Of a stretch of DNA of 64,000 nucleotides, positions 1 through 7,922 are shown piece by piece. The DNA lies in assembly GCF_000722875.1 (NCBI RefSeq), contig NZ_JFHR01000021.1, positions 1 through 64,000 of the forward strand, written 5' to 3'. How positions within the stretch are numbered: the first letter of the stretch is position 1; each line of letters begins with the position of its first letter. A program made the translations under genes and the position numbers. This stretch comes from Sphingobium chlorophenolicum. GTDB taxonomy: Bacteria; Pseudomonadota; Alphaproteobacteria; Sphingomonadales; Sphingomonadaceae. The notes beneath the pieces were generated by a model. The model searched no databases and was not told where the DNA came from. It worked only from the letters and a program-made list of their open reading frames with translations.

Positions 1-161
1 GCGTCAAAGGGAAAGCCCGCATCGGTCTGATGCCGGAAATCGGTGTAATATTGGGTGTCGGGTATCACCGCGACAGTGAACTGCCCCTCCCCGGCATGCG
101 CACAATATTGCGACGCGCCCACAAAGGCTGACAGCAAGAGCAGGACTTTCTTCATCGACAT
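1..161 (-). CDS. Calcineurin-like metallophosphoesterase, N-terminal fragment cut by window edge
   Basis: Reading the minus strand gives MSMKKVLLLLSAFVGASQ, a typical signal peptide, followed by QFTVAVIPDTQYYTDF. The VIPDTQYY block resembles the first metal-binding block (D-x-Q/H) of secreted calcineurin-like phosphoesterases. Only about 53 residues are inside the window, so the GNHD and later metal motifs cannot be checked. The start at 161 was chosen because GGGAG lies 8-9 nt upstream; an in-frame ATG at 170 is too close to it. It lies downstream of, and codirectional with, the TonB receptor at 376-2616. Family is a motif-level guess; that it is an exported protein is more secure. Confidence 0.55.
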   Translation of the reverse strand, partial: MSMKKVLLLLSAFVGASQYCAHAGEGQFTVAVIPDTQYYTDFRHQTDAGFPFD

Positions 162-286
162 TGCTTCCATCTCCCTGAAGCGCGCCGTGTCGGATGTGAC
201 GCGGAACGCGCGCTCCAATTCCTTGATTGTCGTGTCAGCTTGTACGGAGCCCAGCTCCCCCATCCCGCACAAGGCTTTCAGGACGA

Positions 287-318
287 TTTCCAGCCGGATG
301 GAATCATCCGGCTGGAAA
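287..318 (-). terminator. Perfect 14-bp inverted repeat after TonB receptor gene
   Basis: Arms 287-300 and 305-318 are exact reverse complements around the 4-nt loop GAAT. The hairpin lies 58 bp past the stop codon of the receptor gene, so it probably ends that transcript or protects its 3' end. No U-tract follows on either strand, so it is not a canonical Rho-independent terminator. Confidence 0.5.
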
Positions 319-375
319 CCGCGGTAAATCAAATTGCCAAGGCAGTCGATCCGATATGATCGGATCGAAACTGCT

Positions 376-2616
376 TTAGAATTCGTATCTTACGCCACCG
401 CCGAAGGTCCGAGGCGATCCCACCAGGCGTTGCGCCACGTTGCGATCGATCAGATACACTTCGTCCGTAAGATTGCGGATATAGGCGAACACCGACCATC
501 CCTGATCGGACGACACTTCGCCGCGCAGACCGAAGACCGAGTAGGCGCCGACGCGTGACGTGGGCAGGTTGTTCAGACGCTTGAATTCGCTGCTCTTGTA
601 GCGAGCATCGAGGGTCGTCGTGAATTCCAGCCCGCCGCCGATTTGCAGCTTGTGGATAAGGGAGGCGTTCGCACTCTTGTGCGGCGCCGCCGGAAGGTCG
701 TTGCCTAGGTTGAGAGCAACCTGAGCCGGACTTCCGACGAAGTCCGTGATCTTGCTGTCCAGCAACGTGCCGCCAGCTTCGAGGCGCAGATTCTGCTCGT
801 CATTGTTGATCAGATTGAAGCCGACCGAAATGTCCACGCCGTACAGGCGCGACTTGCCCACGTTGATGCGGACATTCGCAGGCGACGGCGGAACCACCGT
901 GAAGCTCTGCAATTCCGAAAGGTCATAGTAGAAGGCATCGACCGAGGCGTAGAACTGGCTGTCGGTCGAAATCTTCAAGCCTGCTTCATAGGCTTTGACC
1001 TTTTCAGGCTTGAGCGGCAACGCCTCGACCTGGCTGAAGATGGAAGACCCGTCGAAACCGCCGGCCTTGTAACCCGTGCCGTAGGATGCGTAGACCTTCA
1101 CTTCCTGGATCGGCTTGTAGGCAAGCGTCACGCGACCCGAAAGATTGTTGTCGCTCGTGCGATTGTTGAAAAAGACAGGGATGCCGGGGAACGCCAGCGC
1201 CGCGCGCGACACGCCATAGGGATTGTCGTCAGTCGTCGATCCCCAGAAATGCGCCTTGTCGTCAGTATAGCGAAGGCCGCCGGTCAGGGTGAACTTGTCG
1301 TCGATATGCCAGTCGACCTGTCCGAAAGCCGCGCGGCTCTTCCGCGTCTGCTTGTAATCGGTCAGCAATATGGTTCCCGCGACGTCCGTGACGTCCAGGT
1401 CAGTGACGAATTTGACCGTATCGTTGACGGCATAGCCGCCGACCACCCAGTCGACAGGCCCGATATCGCCGGAAAGACGCAGTTCAAGCGACTTCTGGCG
1501 CACCTTGTCGCGGAAGTTGAAGTCGAAATAGCGCAGCGGACTGCCGGCGGCACCCTCGACATAGCGCTTGCCATATTGATAGCCCACGATCGCGTTCAAC
1601 TTGACATGATCGGTAAGCGGCTGATCCAGACCGAGCGAGGTGCCCCACATCCGCACGTCGCGAACCGGATAGCGGTTCGAATAGAAGGTGTAGGGATCGT
1701 TGTCCGGTTCAAAGAAGCCCTGGTTCGAAATGCCCTGGACGCTGTCGGTCGTCTGGTTTTCGCCCTGGTCGCGGCTGGCGAAGAATTTCAGCCGAAGCTT
1801 GCCGTCCGTCGGCATGTTCCACAGGGCCGTGCCGCGGACCGCCATCATGTCGCGATCGCCCCATCCGTTGCGAGCGCCCGGATTGGGGATGGGCGACGTA
1901 TTCGGGATCGGCTGCAAACCGGCCAGGACGCCAGCGCCCTTGCCGTTCATATAACCGCCGCCCCAGTCGCCGAGAACGGCGATGCGCACGCCGACATCCT
2001 GCGTGATCGGACCGCCGACAGCGGCTTCGACGCGACGCCGGTCATAGCTGCCGATCTCCGCCGTCGCATAACCGTTCAGGGCATTGCCCGGATCGCGCGT
2101 GATGACGTTGATCACGCCCGCGGTGCTGTTGCGGCCGTAAAGCGTGCCCTGCGGTCCCTTCAGCACTTCGACGCGTTCCACGTCGAAGAAAGGAAGCGAA
2201 AGGAAGACGTTGGACGTCTGATAGACGTCGTCGACATGCAGCGCCGCCGAAGAGCTGCCGTTCGGACGATAATCGTCCGTGCCGCCCAGGCCGCGGATGG
2301 AGATGATCTTGGACGCCGCGCCGCCGAAGTCGGACGTGATGCTGACGCCGGGCGTCTGTTCGACCACGCCTTCGAAATCGTTGACGCCGCGCTCCTGGAT
2401 ATAGGTGCCGCTGAAGGCCGAGATCGCGGCCGGGACGTCCGACAGGCGGGATGCGCGCTTCTGCGCCGTCACCACGATGTCCACGGTGCTAACGGGAATC
2501 TTTGATGATTCCTGATTCTTGCCCGACTGCGCATAGGCCGGAGCCTGTCCCACCACGGCGATCGCCGCCACAGTACCAAGCATCCGCAGCATGCGGAATT
2601 TCACCCTCCTCGGCAT
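376..2616 (-). CDS. TonB-dependent outer-membrane receptor
   Basis: A 746-residue outer-membrane receptor that would import a scarce or poorly soluble substrate using TonB-ExbBD energy. It opens with a signal peptide ending near APAYAQ, then a TonB-box-like DIVVTAQKR, a plug domain containing VERVEVLKGPQGTLYGRN, and a long beta-barrel ending in the aromatic terminal residue F (VRYEF). The start at 2616 has AGGAG six bases upstream; the ATG at 2622 abuts the same AGGAG. It is divergent from the MFS permease at 2857, sharing a 240-bp promoter region. In sphingomonads this receptor class usually accompanies catabolic genes; the substrate cannot be told from sequence. Confidence 0.95.
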   Translation of the reverse strand: MPRRVKFRMLRMLGTVAAIAVVGQAPAYAQSGKNQESSKIPVSTVDIVVTAQKRASRLSDVPAAISAFSGTYIQERGVNDFEGVVEQTPGVSITSDFGGAASKIISIRGLGGTDDYRPNGSSSAALHVDDVYQTSNVFLSLPFFDVERVEVLKGPQGTLYGRNSTAGVINVITRDPGNALNGYATAEIGSYDRRRVEAAVGGPITQDVGVRIAVLGDWGGGYMNGKGAGVLAGLQPIPNTSPIPNPGARNGWGDRDMMAVRGTALWNMPTDGKLRLKFFASRDQGENQTTDSVQGISNQGFFEPDNDPYTFYSNRYPVRDVRMWGTSLGLDQPLTDHVKLNAIVGYQYGKRYVEGAAGSPLRYFDFNFRDKVRQKSLELRLSGDIGPVDWVVGGYAVNDTVKFVTDLDVTDVAGTILLTDYKQTRKSRAAFGQVDWHIDDKFTLTGGLRYTDDKAHFWGSTTDDNPYGVSRAALAFPGIPVFFNNRTSDNNLSGRVTLAYKPIQEVKVYASYGTGYKAGGFDGSSIFSQVEALPLKPEKVKAYEAGLKISTDSQFYASVDAFYYDLSELQSFTVVPPSPANVRINVGKSRLYGVDISVGFNLINNDEQNLRLEAGGTLLDSKITDFVGSPAQVALNLGNDLPAAPHKSANASLIHKLQIGGGLEFTTTLDARYKSSEFKRLNNLPTSRVGAYSVFGLRGEVSSDQGWSVFAYIRNLTDEVYLIDRNVAQRLVGSPRTFGGGVRYEF

Positions 2617-2856
2617 CTCCATCTCCTAATATCCGTTGTATTATAGGCTTATCTGTTCAGACTCACCGCAACACGCCGCGGAGGGACGGACAAGTCTTCG
2701 CCCCTCCCCCTTTTGCCCGCGACGGCTGCGATCATTCTAATAATCCTCCCAAAATTAGGAGTCAACATAGATTCCAAAATAGCTTGCATCCAAAGGCAGC
2801 GGTCGTAAGATCATTTGGAACCCGCGACGAGGATCGCGGGGTCTAGGGGAATGAGG

Positions 2857-4128
2857 ATGAGAGACCTGGCAAGTGACAGTGCATCGCGCGCTTATGGAGG
2901 CCGCACGGCCCTGTTCGCCATAGCTTTGCTGACAATGGTGAGCTTCTTCAATTACATGGACCGGATGGTCCTGGCCGTGGTGCTGGAACCGATCAAGCGC
3001 GAACTGGGGCTTTCCGATGCCCAGTTGGGCCTGCTGTCGGGCGTGGCCTTCGCCGTGGTCTATGCGTCCATGGGCATTCCGCTCGGCCGCCTGGCCGACC
3101 GCACGAGTCGCACGCGCCTTCTCGCGGCGTGCCTGGGCGTGTGGAGCGTCATGACCTTCGCGACCGGCCTGGCGCGCAATTTCAGCCAGCTCTTCCTGGC
3201 CCGCGTCGGCGTGGGCATTGGCGAGGCGGGATGCGCACCCGCCGCCCACTCGCTGATCGGCGATTATTTCCCCGCCCATCGCCGCGCGCTCGGCATCAGT
3301 TTCTTTCAGGCGGGCGGGATCGCAGGGGTCAGCATCGGCCTGATGGTCGCGGGCCTGATCGCCCACGCCTATGGATGGCGCGCCGCGTTGATGGTGGCGG
3401 GCCTTGCCAGCCTGCCGCTGCTGGTCCTGCTGCTGATGTTGCCGGAACCGGTGCGCGGCCTGGCGGGACATGGTCAGGACAATAAGGAAAGCCTCTGGGC
3501 CACGCTGGGCATACTCCTGCGCCGCCGCGCCTTCCTGCATCTCAATCTTGGCCTGGGCATCAGTTCTTTCGGCATCTATGGAATCGGCCAATGGCAGATG
3601 ACGTTCCTTGTCCGCTCCATGGGTCTGGATCTTCGCGTCGCCGGTTTCTGGTCAGGACTGGCCCACGGCACGGGCGGCATCATCGGCGTCATCGGCATCG
3701 GCGCGCTGACATCTTATCTCATGCGGCGCGATCCCCGGTGGGAACTTTGGATTCCGACAATCGGGTACAGTGCGTCCGCCCCCGTCTTTGCCGCCGCCTT
3801 CCTCTGCACCGACTGGCGGCTCTGCATCGCACTGCTGACCGCGGGCGTCGGGCTTTCGCTGTCGACCAGCGGCGTCGCGCTTTCCGCGCTGCAAAGCTTC
3901 GCCGAACCCTGGCGCCGGGGCACGGCGGTCGCCATAGCGCTGTTCACCTCCGCGATGATCGGCCTTGGCCTTGGCCCCTACACCATCGGCATGATCAGCG
4001 ACTTCCTCCGTCCGACGCAGGGCGATGAGAGCCTGCGCTACGCCCTCTTCATCTCCTGCGCCAGCCTCGCCTGGGCGGGCTGGCATTTCATGCTGGCCAC
4101 CCGCTCCGCCGCGAAGGACCGCATCTGA
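2857..4128 (+). CDS. MFS permease, Spinster-like
   Basis: A 423-residue inner-membrane transporter with about 12 hydrophobic segments. The NYMDRMVLAVVLEPIKREL block after TM1, the loop GRLADRTSRTRLLA between TM2 and TM3, and VGIGEAGCAPAAHSLIGDYF in TM4 are characteristic of the Spinster-type MFS proteins common near catabolic genes in sphingomonads. Start 2857 is set by AGGGGA at 2845-2850; ATG at 2851 would leave no spacing. It is divergent from the TonB receptor and convergent with the aldehyde dehydrogenase operon. Likely takes up the substrate, or an intermediate, of the adjacent pathway; direction and substrate are inferred. Confidence 0.88.
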   Translation: MRDLASDSASRAYGGRTALFAIALLTMVSFFNYMDRMVLAVVLEPIKRELGLSDAQLGLLSGVAFAVVYASMGIPLGRLADRTSRTRLLAACLGVWSVMTFATGLARNFSQLFLARVGVGIGEAGCAPAAHSLIGDYFPAHRRALGISFFQAGGIAGVSIGLMVAGLIAHAYGWRAALMVAGLASLPLLVLLLMLPEPVRGLAGHGQDNKESLWATLGILLRRRAFLHLNLGLGISSFGIYGIGQWQMTFLVRSMGLDLRVAGFWSGLAHGTGGIIGVIGIGALTSYLMRRDPRWELWIPTIGYSASAPVFAAAFLCTDWRLCIALLTAGVGLSLSTSGVALSALQSFAEPWRRGTAVAIALFTSAMIGLGLGPYTIGMISDFLRPTQGDESLRYALFISCASLAWAGWHFMLATRSAAKDRI

Positions 4129-4135
4129 CGCATCA

Positions 4136-4244
4136 AAATCCTCCCTACGCGAAGCGTGGGGAGGGGGACCGCGCGAAGCGTGGTGGAGGGGAAATTCGGA
4201 GGTCGTGCCATTTCCCCTCCACCAGCCTTAGGCCGGTCCCCCTT
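4136..4244. repeat. Intergenic palindromic repeat, copy A
   Basis: About 110 bp, built of nested hairpins (CTCCCTACGC-GAA-GCGTGGGGAG at the left end), starting AAATCCTCCCTACGCG and ending GGCCGGTCCCCCTT. Copy B at 16736-16848 shares the same order of blocks, and a short relative of its left hairpin lies at 54465-54499. All three sit between converging genes. It looks like a REP/BIME-type element of this genome. Confidence 0.8.
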
Positions 4245-4276
4245 GGAAAAAGATGAACTTTTCCCCACAACAACGA

Positions 4277-4314
4277 AAAGGGGCCGCCCGGCGCATCAGC
4301 CGGGCGGCCCCTTT
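4277..4314. terminator. Strong bidirectional Rho-independent terminator
   Basis: A perfect 16-bp inverted repeat (4277-4292 and 4299-4314, loop GCATCA), very GC-rich inside, with AAA at one edge and TTT at the other. It lies between the converging MFS and aldehyde dehydrogenase genes and can serve both. Confidence 0.9.
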
Positions 4315-4337
4315 CCTTTCCTGCTTCTCGCCGGTGG

Positions 4338-5774
4338 TCAGGCGGCGACGGGCGCCCGCTTCCGCCGCACGATGGTCTGGGCGCTGGTATATTCCAGCAG
4401 CCCTTCGACCCCGCCCTCGACACCGACGCCCGACTGCTTCATCCCGCCGAACGCAGCGGTCGGCGACAGATATTGGGTCTCGTTGACCCACACCGTCCCG
4501 CTCGCGATGCGCTGGGCGATCTCCAACGCCTTGTCCTCGTCGCCACCCCACACGGAACCGCCCAGACCATATTCGCTCGCATTCGCCCGCGCGATCACAT
4601 CGTCATAATCGTCGAACTTGATCAGCGGCAGGACGGGGCCGAACTGCTCCTCCTGCACGATGCGGCTATCCTCCGGCGGATTGTCGATGATGGTGACCGG
4701 CACGAAATAGCCCGGCACATCGGCCTTCTCGCCACCGACCAGGAACTTATAGCCCTTGTCCTTGGCGTCCTGGATCAGTTCCAGCACGCGGCGATACTGT
4801 CCTTCATTATTGATCGGGCCGATCTGCGTCCCCTGCTCCGACCCGTCGCCGACCTTCACCGTCTTCGCATAAGCGGCAATCGCCTCCTTCAGCGGCTCAT
4901 AGACATCCTTGTGGACATACATGCGCTTGGTGGCGATGCAGATCTGGCCGTTGTTGCGGAAGGCGGCCCAGAACAGGTCGCTCGCCACCTTCTCCACATC
5001 GACGTCGGGCATGACGATCGCGGCGTCGTTGCCGCCCAGTTCCAGCGTAACGCGCTTCAGGGTCGGCGCGGCCGATTCCATGACGCGGCGGCCGGTCGCC
5101 GTCGATCCGGTGAAGCTGATCTTGTCGAAGCCGTCATGGCTGGTCATCCACGGGCCGAGCGCATCGCCGCCGGAGATGATGTTGAGCACGCCGGCGGGAA
5201 GGATGTCCTTGACCAGTTCGGCGAATTTCAGCGTCGTAAGCGGCGTGAACGGCGAAGGCTTCAGCACCATCGTGTTGCCCGTCAGCAGCGCCGGGGCGAC
5301 CTTGAACATCGCCAGGCTCAGCGGGAAATTCCACGGCGCGATGGCGCCCACGACGCCCAGCGGCACGCGGCGCGTTTCGCTATAGCGGTCGGCGCTGTCC
5401 TCATTGACCGTCACCGGCAGGTCCAGCGACGCCGCGCCCATCAGCCAATAGGCCGCGCCCATCACCTCTCGCTCCGCCTCGGCATGGGGCTTGCCCTGTT
5501 CGGACGTCAGCAGCCGCTTGAACCCGTCGATATTGGCCAGCAGCGCCTGCGCCATGGCGTTGAGCGCGGCCTTGCGCTCCGCAATGGGGGTCGCCGCCCA
5601 GCCGGGGAAAGCCGCGCGCGCCGCATCGACGGCGCGGTCCAGATCGCCCTGCGTCGCGTCGGGGACGCTGCCTGCGACCTGCTCGGTCGCGGGGTTGAGC
5701 ACGTCGAACCGGGCGCTCCCGCTGTCGAGCCTGCCGTCGATCAGCATGGCATAGTCGCGGTCGAAATCCATCAT
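4338..5774 (-). CDS. NAD(P)-dependent aldehyde dehydrogenase
   Basis: A 478-residue ALDH-superfamily enzyme oxidising an aldehyde to a carboxylate. The substrate-pocket Asn is in PWNFPLS (N149), the general base in LELGGND (E246) and the nucleophile in NNGQICIATKR (C279). Start 5774 (MMDFDRDY) has AAGGAGAG just upstream and falls after the stop of the alcohol dehydrogenase at 5783; the longer reading frame would overlap that gene. It is the last gene of a tightly packed five-gene unit (9553 to 4338). By analogy with cyclohexanol degradation (ChnE role) it would convert the omega-oxo acid to the dicarboxylic acid. The role is inference; the family is certain. Confidence 0.93.
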   Translation of the reverse strand: MMDFDRDYAMLIDGRLDSGSARFDVLNPATEQVAGSVPDATQGDLDRAVDAARAAFPGWAATPIAERKAALNAMAQALLANIDGFKRLLTSEQGKPHAEAEREVMGAAYWLMGAASLDLPVTVNEDSADRYSETRRVPLGVVGAIAPWNFPLSLAMFKVAPALLTGNTMVLKPSPFTPLTTLKFAELVKDILPAGVLNIISGGDALGPWMTSHDGFDKISFTGSTATGRRVMESAAPTLKRVTLELGGNDAAIVMPDVDVEKVASDLFWAAFRNNGQICIATKRMYVHKDVYEPLKEAIAAYAKTVKVGDGSEQGTQIGPINNEGQYRRVLELIQDAKDKGYKFLVGGEKADVPGYFVPVTIIDNPPEDSRIVQEEQFGPVLPLIKFDDYDDVIARANASEYGLGGSVWGGDEDKALEIAQRIASGTVWVNETQYLSPTAAFGGMKQSGVGVEGGVEGLLEYTSAQTIVRRKRAPVAA

Positions 5775-5782
5775 TTCTCTCC

Positions 5783-6895
5783 TTACGGTATCAATACGAC
5801 CTTGATGCATTCGCCCCGCGCCTGCGCGGCGACGGCTTCGTTGATCTGGGCGAGCGGGAAGGTCCGAATCAGCCTGTCGAAGGGGAAGCGCCCCTCGGCA
5901 TGATAGGCGATCAGTTCGGGAATGAAACGCCCCGGATCGCTGTCGCCCTCGATGATCCCGATGATGCGGTGGCCCGGAGTCATCAGCCCGGCGATCCGGA
6001 CGTTGAGCGCCGCGTCCGGCTTGGCCGGAACGCCGACCAGGCCGATGGCGCCATGGCTGCCCAGCGCGGCCAGCCCCGCCTCTATCACCGGCACGACCCC
6101 GCTCGTGTCGAAGGCGAAGTCGACGCCCGCCGGAACGATGGCGCGCAACGCTTCGGTCAGGTTGCCCGCCGTGGCGGGATCGATGACATGGGTCGCGCCC
6201 AGTTCCTGCGCGATCTCACGCCGCGCCGCCACCGGTTCGACCAGGATGATCGTCGAACAGCCCCGGATCACCGCGCCCATCACCGCCGCCAGCCCGACCG
6301 GGCCGCCGCCGAAGATCGCGATGCTGGACCCGGCGGGACAGGCGAGCGAATTCATCACCCCGCCCGCGCCTGTCTGGAAACCGCAACCCAGCGGGCCGAG
6401 CAGTTCCAGCGCGACCTTCGACGTGTCGACCTTCACCACATTGCGGGCGCGCGTCACCGTGAGGGCCGAGAAGGAGGATTGGCCGAAGAAATGCGACGTG
6501 ACGCGCTCGCCATCCTTGGCATAGGCGGTCGAACCGTCCTCCAGCCGCACGCCCGCATAATTTAGCGGCACGAAATTCTGGCAATAGCTGGGCAGATGCT
6601 CGTCGCAGCGCGGGCAGGCGCCGCAGCTTGAAAAGCCGATGACGACCTCGTCCCCGATGGCCAGGCCCTCCACGCCCGCGCCCACCGCCTCGATCACGCC
6701 TGCGCCTTCATGGCCCAGCACGCCCGGAAGGGTGAAGGGCGCGAACTGATCGCGGAAGATGAGGTCCGTGTGGCACAGGCCGACGCCCGCGATGCGCACC
6801 CGCACTTCACCGGCGCGGGGTGCCTCCACCTCGATCGTCTCCATCGCGAAGTCGCCGCCGGGCTGGCGCACGACCGCTGCCGTCGCCGCGGTCAT
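5783..6895 (-). CDS. Zinc-dependent alcohol dehydrogenase (MDR family, aryl/omega-alcohol type)
   Basis: A 370-residue medium-chain dehydrogenase. Catalytic zinc ligands are C41, H62 and C171, and a structural zinc site is formed by C91, C94, C97 and C105 in CGACPRCDEHLPSYC. The Rossmann motif GGGPVG is at 196-201. It most resembles benzyl/aryl-alcohol dehydrogenases. It overlaps the hydrolase upstream by ATGA (6892-6895) and precedes the aldehyde dehydrogenase by 8 nt, so the pair probably carries out consecutive alcohol to aldehyde to acid steps, as ChnD and ChnE do with hydroxy acids in cyclohexanol catabolism. An aromatic alcohol is the main alternative substrate. Confidence 0.93.
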   Translation of the reverse strand: MTAATAAVVRQPGGDFAMETIEVEAPRAGEVRVRIAGVGLCHTDLIFRDQFAPFTLPGVLGHEGAGVIEAVGAGVEGLAIGDEVVIGFSSCGACPRCDEHLPSYCQNFVPLNYAGVRLEDGSTAYAKDGERVTSHFFGQSSFSALTVTRARNVVKVDTSKVALELLGPLGCGFQTGAGGVMNSLACPAGSSIAIFGGGPVGLAAVMGAVIRGCSTIILVEPVAARREIAQELGATHVIDPATAGNLTEALRAIVPAGVDFAFDTSGVVPVIEAGLAALGSHGAIGLVGVPAKPDAALNVRIAGLMTPGHRIIGIIEGDSDPGRFIPELIAYHAEGRFPFDRLIRTFPLAQINEAVAAQARGECIKVVLIP

Positions 6896-7797
6896 GCGCT
6901 TTCTCCCTTGCGCTGCCCGTTCGCGGCTATGAAGGCGCGGATCGCTTCCCTGCTCCGCGCAGCGGCCTGGGTGTTCGGGAACAGGGTCAGGAACGCATGG
7001 AACGCCCGTGGCTCCTCATGCCGGGCCACCGGAACGCCCGCCCGCTCAAGCGCGTCGGCATAGCGCGTCGCCTCGTCGGCGAACAGGTCCTGCCCGCCCG
7101 TTACGACCAGCGCGGGCGGCAGGCCGTCCAGCCTGCCCGACAGGGGCGCGAACCGGATGTCGGCGCGGTCGCCGGGACTCGGCACGTACAGGTCATAATA
7201 GGCCGCTATCTCCTCCCGTTTCATCACGGGCGGCACGAAGGCGTTCATCGATGCGCTGTCCGCATCCCCCGCCACGGACGGATAGATCAATATCTGCCCG
7301 TCGATGGCGGGGCCGCCATGATCGCGGGCCAGTTGCGCGACCACTGCGGACAGATTGCCGCCCGCGCTGTCGCCCAGCAGGAAGAGGGGACCGTCCACCT
7401 CGATGGAGCGGACCATGTTCCAGGCATCCTCGACCGCCGCCGGGAAGGGATTTTCCGGGGCCAGCCGATAATCGACGGAAAAGACGCGATATCGGGTGCT
7501 TTCGGCCAGCGAGCGCGCGAAATGGTCGTAATCGTCGACGCTGCCCACGGTCCAGCCGCCGCCATGAAACAGGACGATAGCGCCCGGAACCGCATCGAAC
7601 GGCGTGTAGTCGCGCACGGAAACGCCGCCCATCTCCCGATCCTCGACGCCCTGCATTTCCGGCCCGCCCTTGGGCGAAAGCTGCGAAAGCACGGCCCGTA
7701 TCAGGCCCACGTCGCCGCTCAGGATGCTGGGTCCGGTTCCGGCGGCCATGGCCGCGGCGATGGCATCCATTTCCGGATCGATTGCAGGCCCCGTCAT
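6892..7797 (-). CDS. Alpha/beta hydrolase, hormone-sensitive-lipase family (lactonase/esterase)
   Basis: A 301-residue HSL-family hydrolase. The oxyanion-hole motif HGGGW is at 78-82, the nucleophile serine is in GDSAGG (S144), and the acid and histidine are in GGQDLFADEA and AFHAFL near the C terminus. Its start codon overlaps the stop of a 42-codon ORF and its stop overlaps the alcohol dehydrogenase start, so it is translationally coupled on both sides. In this operon it is the obvious candidate to open a lactone made by the Baeyer-Villiger monooxygenase at 11588-13393, as ChnC does with caprolactone. An ordinary ester substrate remains possible. Confidence 0.9.
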   Translation of the reverse strand: MTGPAIDPEMDAIAAAMAAGTGPSILSGDVGLIRAVLSQLSPKGGPEMQGVEDREMGGVSVRDYTPFDAVPGAIVLFHGGGWTVGSVDDYDHFARSLAESTRYRVFSVDYRLAPENPFPAAVEDAWNMVRSIEVDGPLFLLGDSAGGNLSAVVAQLARDHGGPAIDGQILIYPSVAGDADSASMNAFVPPVMKREEIAAYYDLYVPSPGDRADIRFAPLSGRLDGLPPALVVTGGQDLFADEATRYADALERAGVPVARHEEPRAFHAFLTLFPNTQAAARSREAIRAFIAANGQRKGESA

Positions 7798-7922
7798 TGG
7801 AAGATACCCGTGATCGCCGCCTGGGGCGCGACGCGCAGATGTCGGATCGTTTCGGCTGTCATCATCCTGCTCACTGACATTCTCTCCAATTTCCGCATGG
7901 CTCTTCCCATGTCCATGGTCAT
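7794..7922 (-). CDS. Small 42-residue ORF coupled on both sides
   Basis: Starts MTMDMGRAMRKLERMSV and ends QAAITGIFQ. Its ATG overlaps the TGA of the acyl-CoA ligase (ATGA at 7919-7922) and its TGA overlaps the ATG of the hydrolase (ATGA at 7794-7797). Two such overlaps around a 121-bp gap argue that it is translated, at least as a coupling device. It is basic and Met-rich in the first half, with no signal peptide, membrane segment or domain I recognise. It could also be a decayed remnant of an older gene. No function is proposed. Confidence 0.45.
   Translation of the reverse strand: MTMDMGRAMRKLERMSVSRMMTAETIRHLRVAPQAAITGIFQ

Noticed and set aside
1249..2505. 418-codon plus-strand open frame
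   Set aside because: It lies wholly antisense to the TonB receptor gene, is rich in Arg/Ala/His/Asp as GC-rich shadow frames are, and has no ribosome site or domain.
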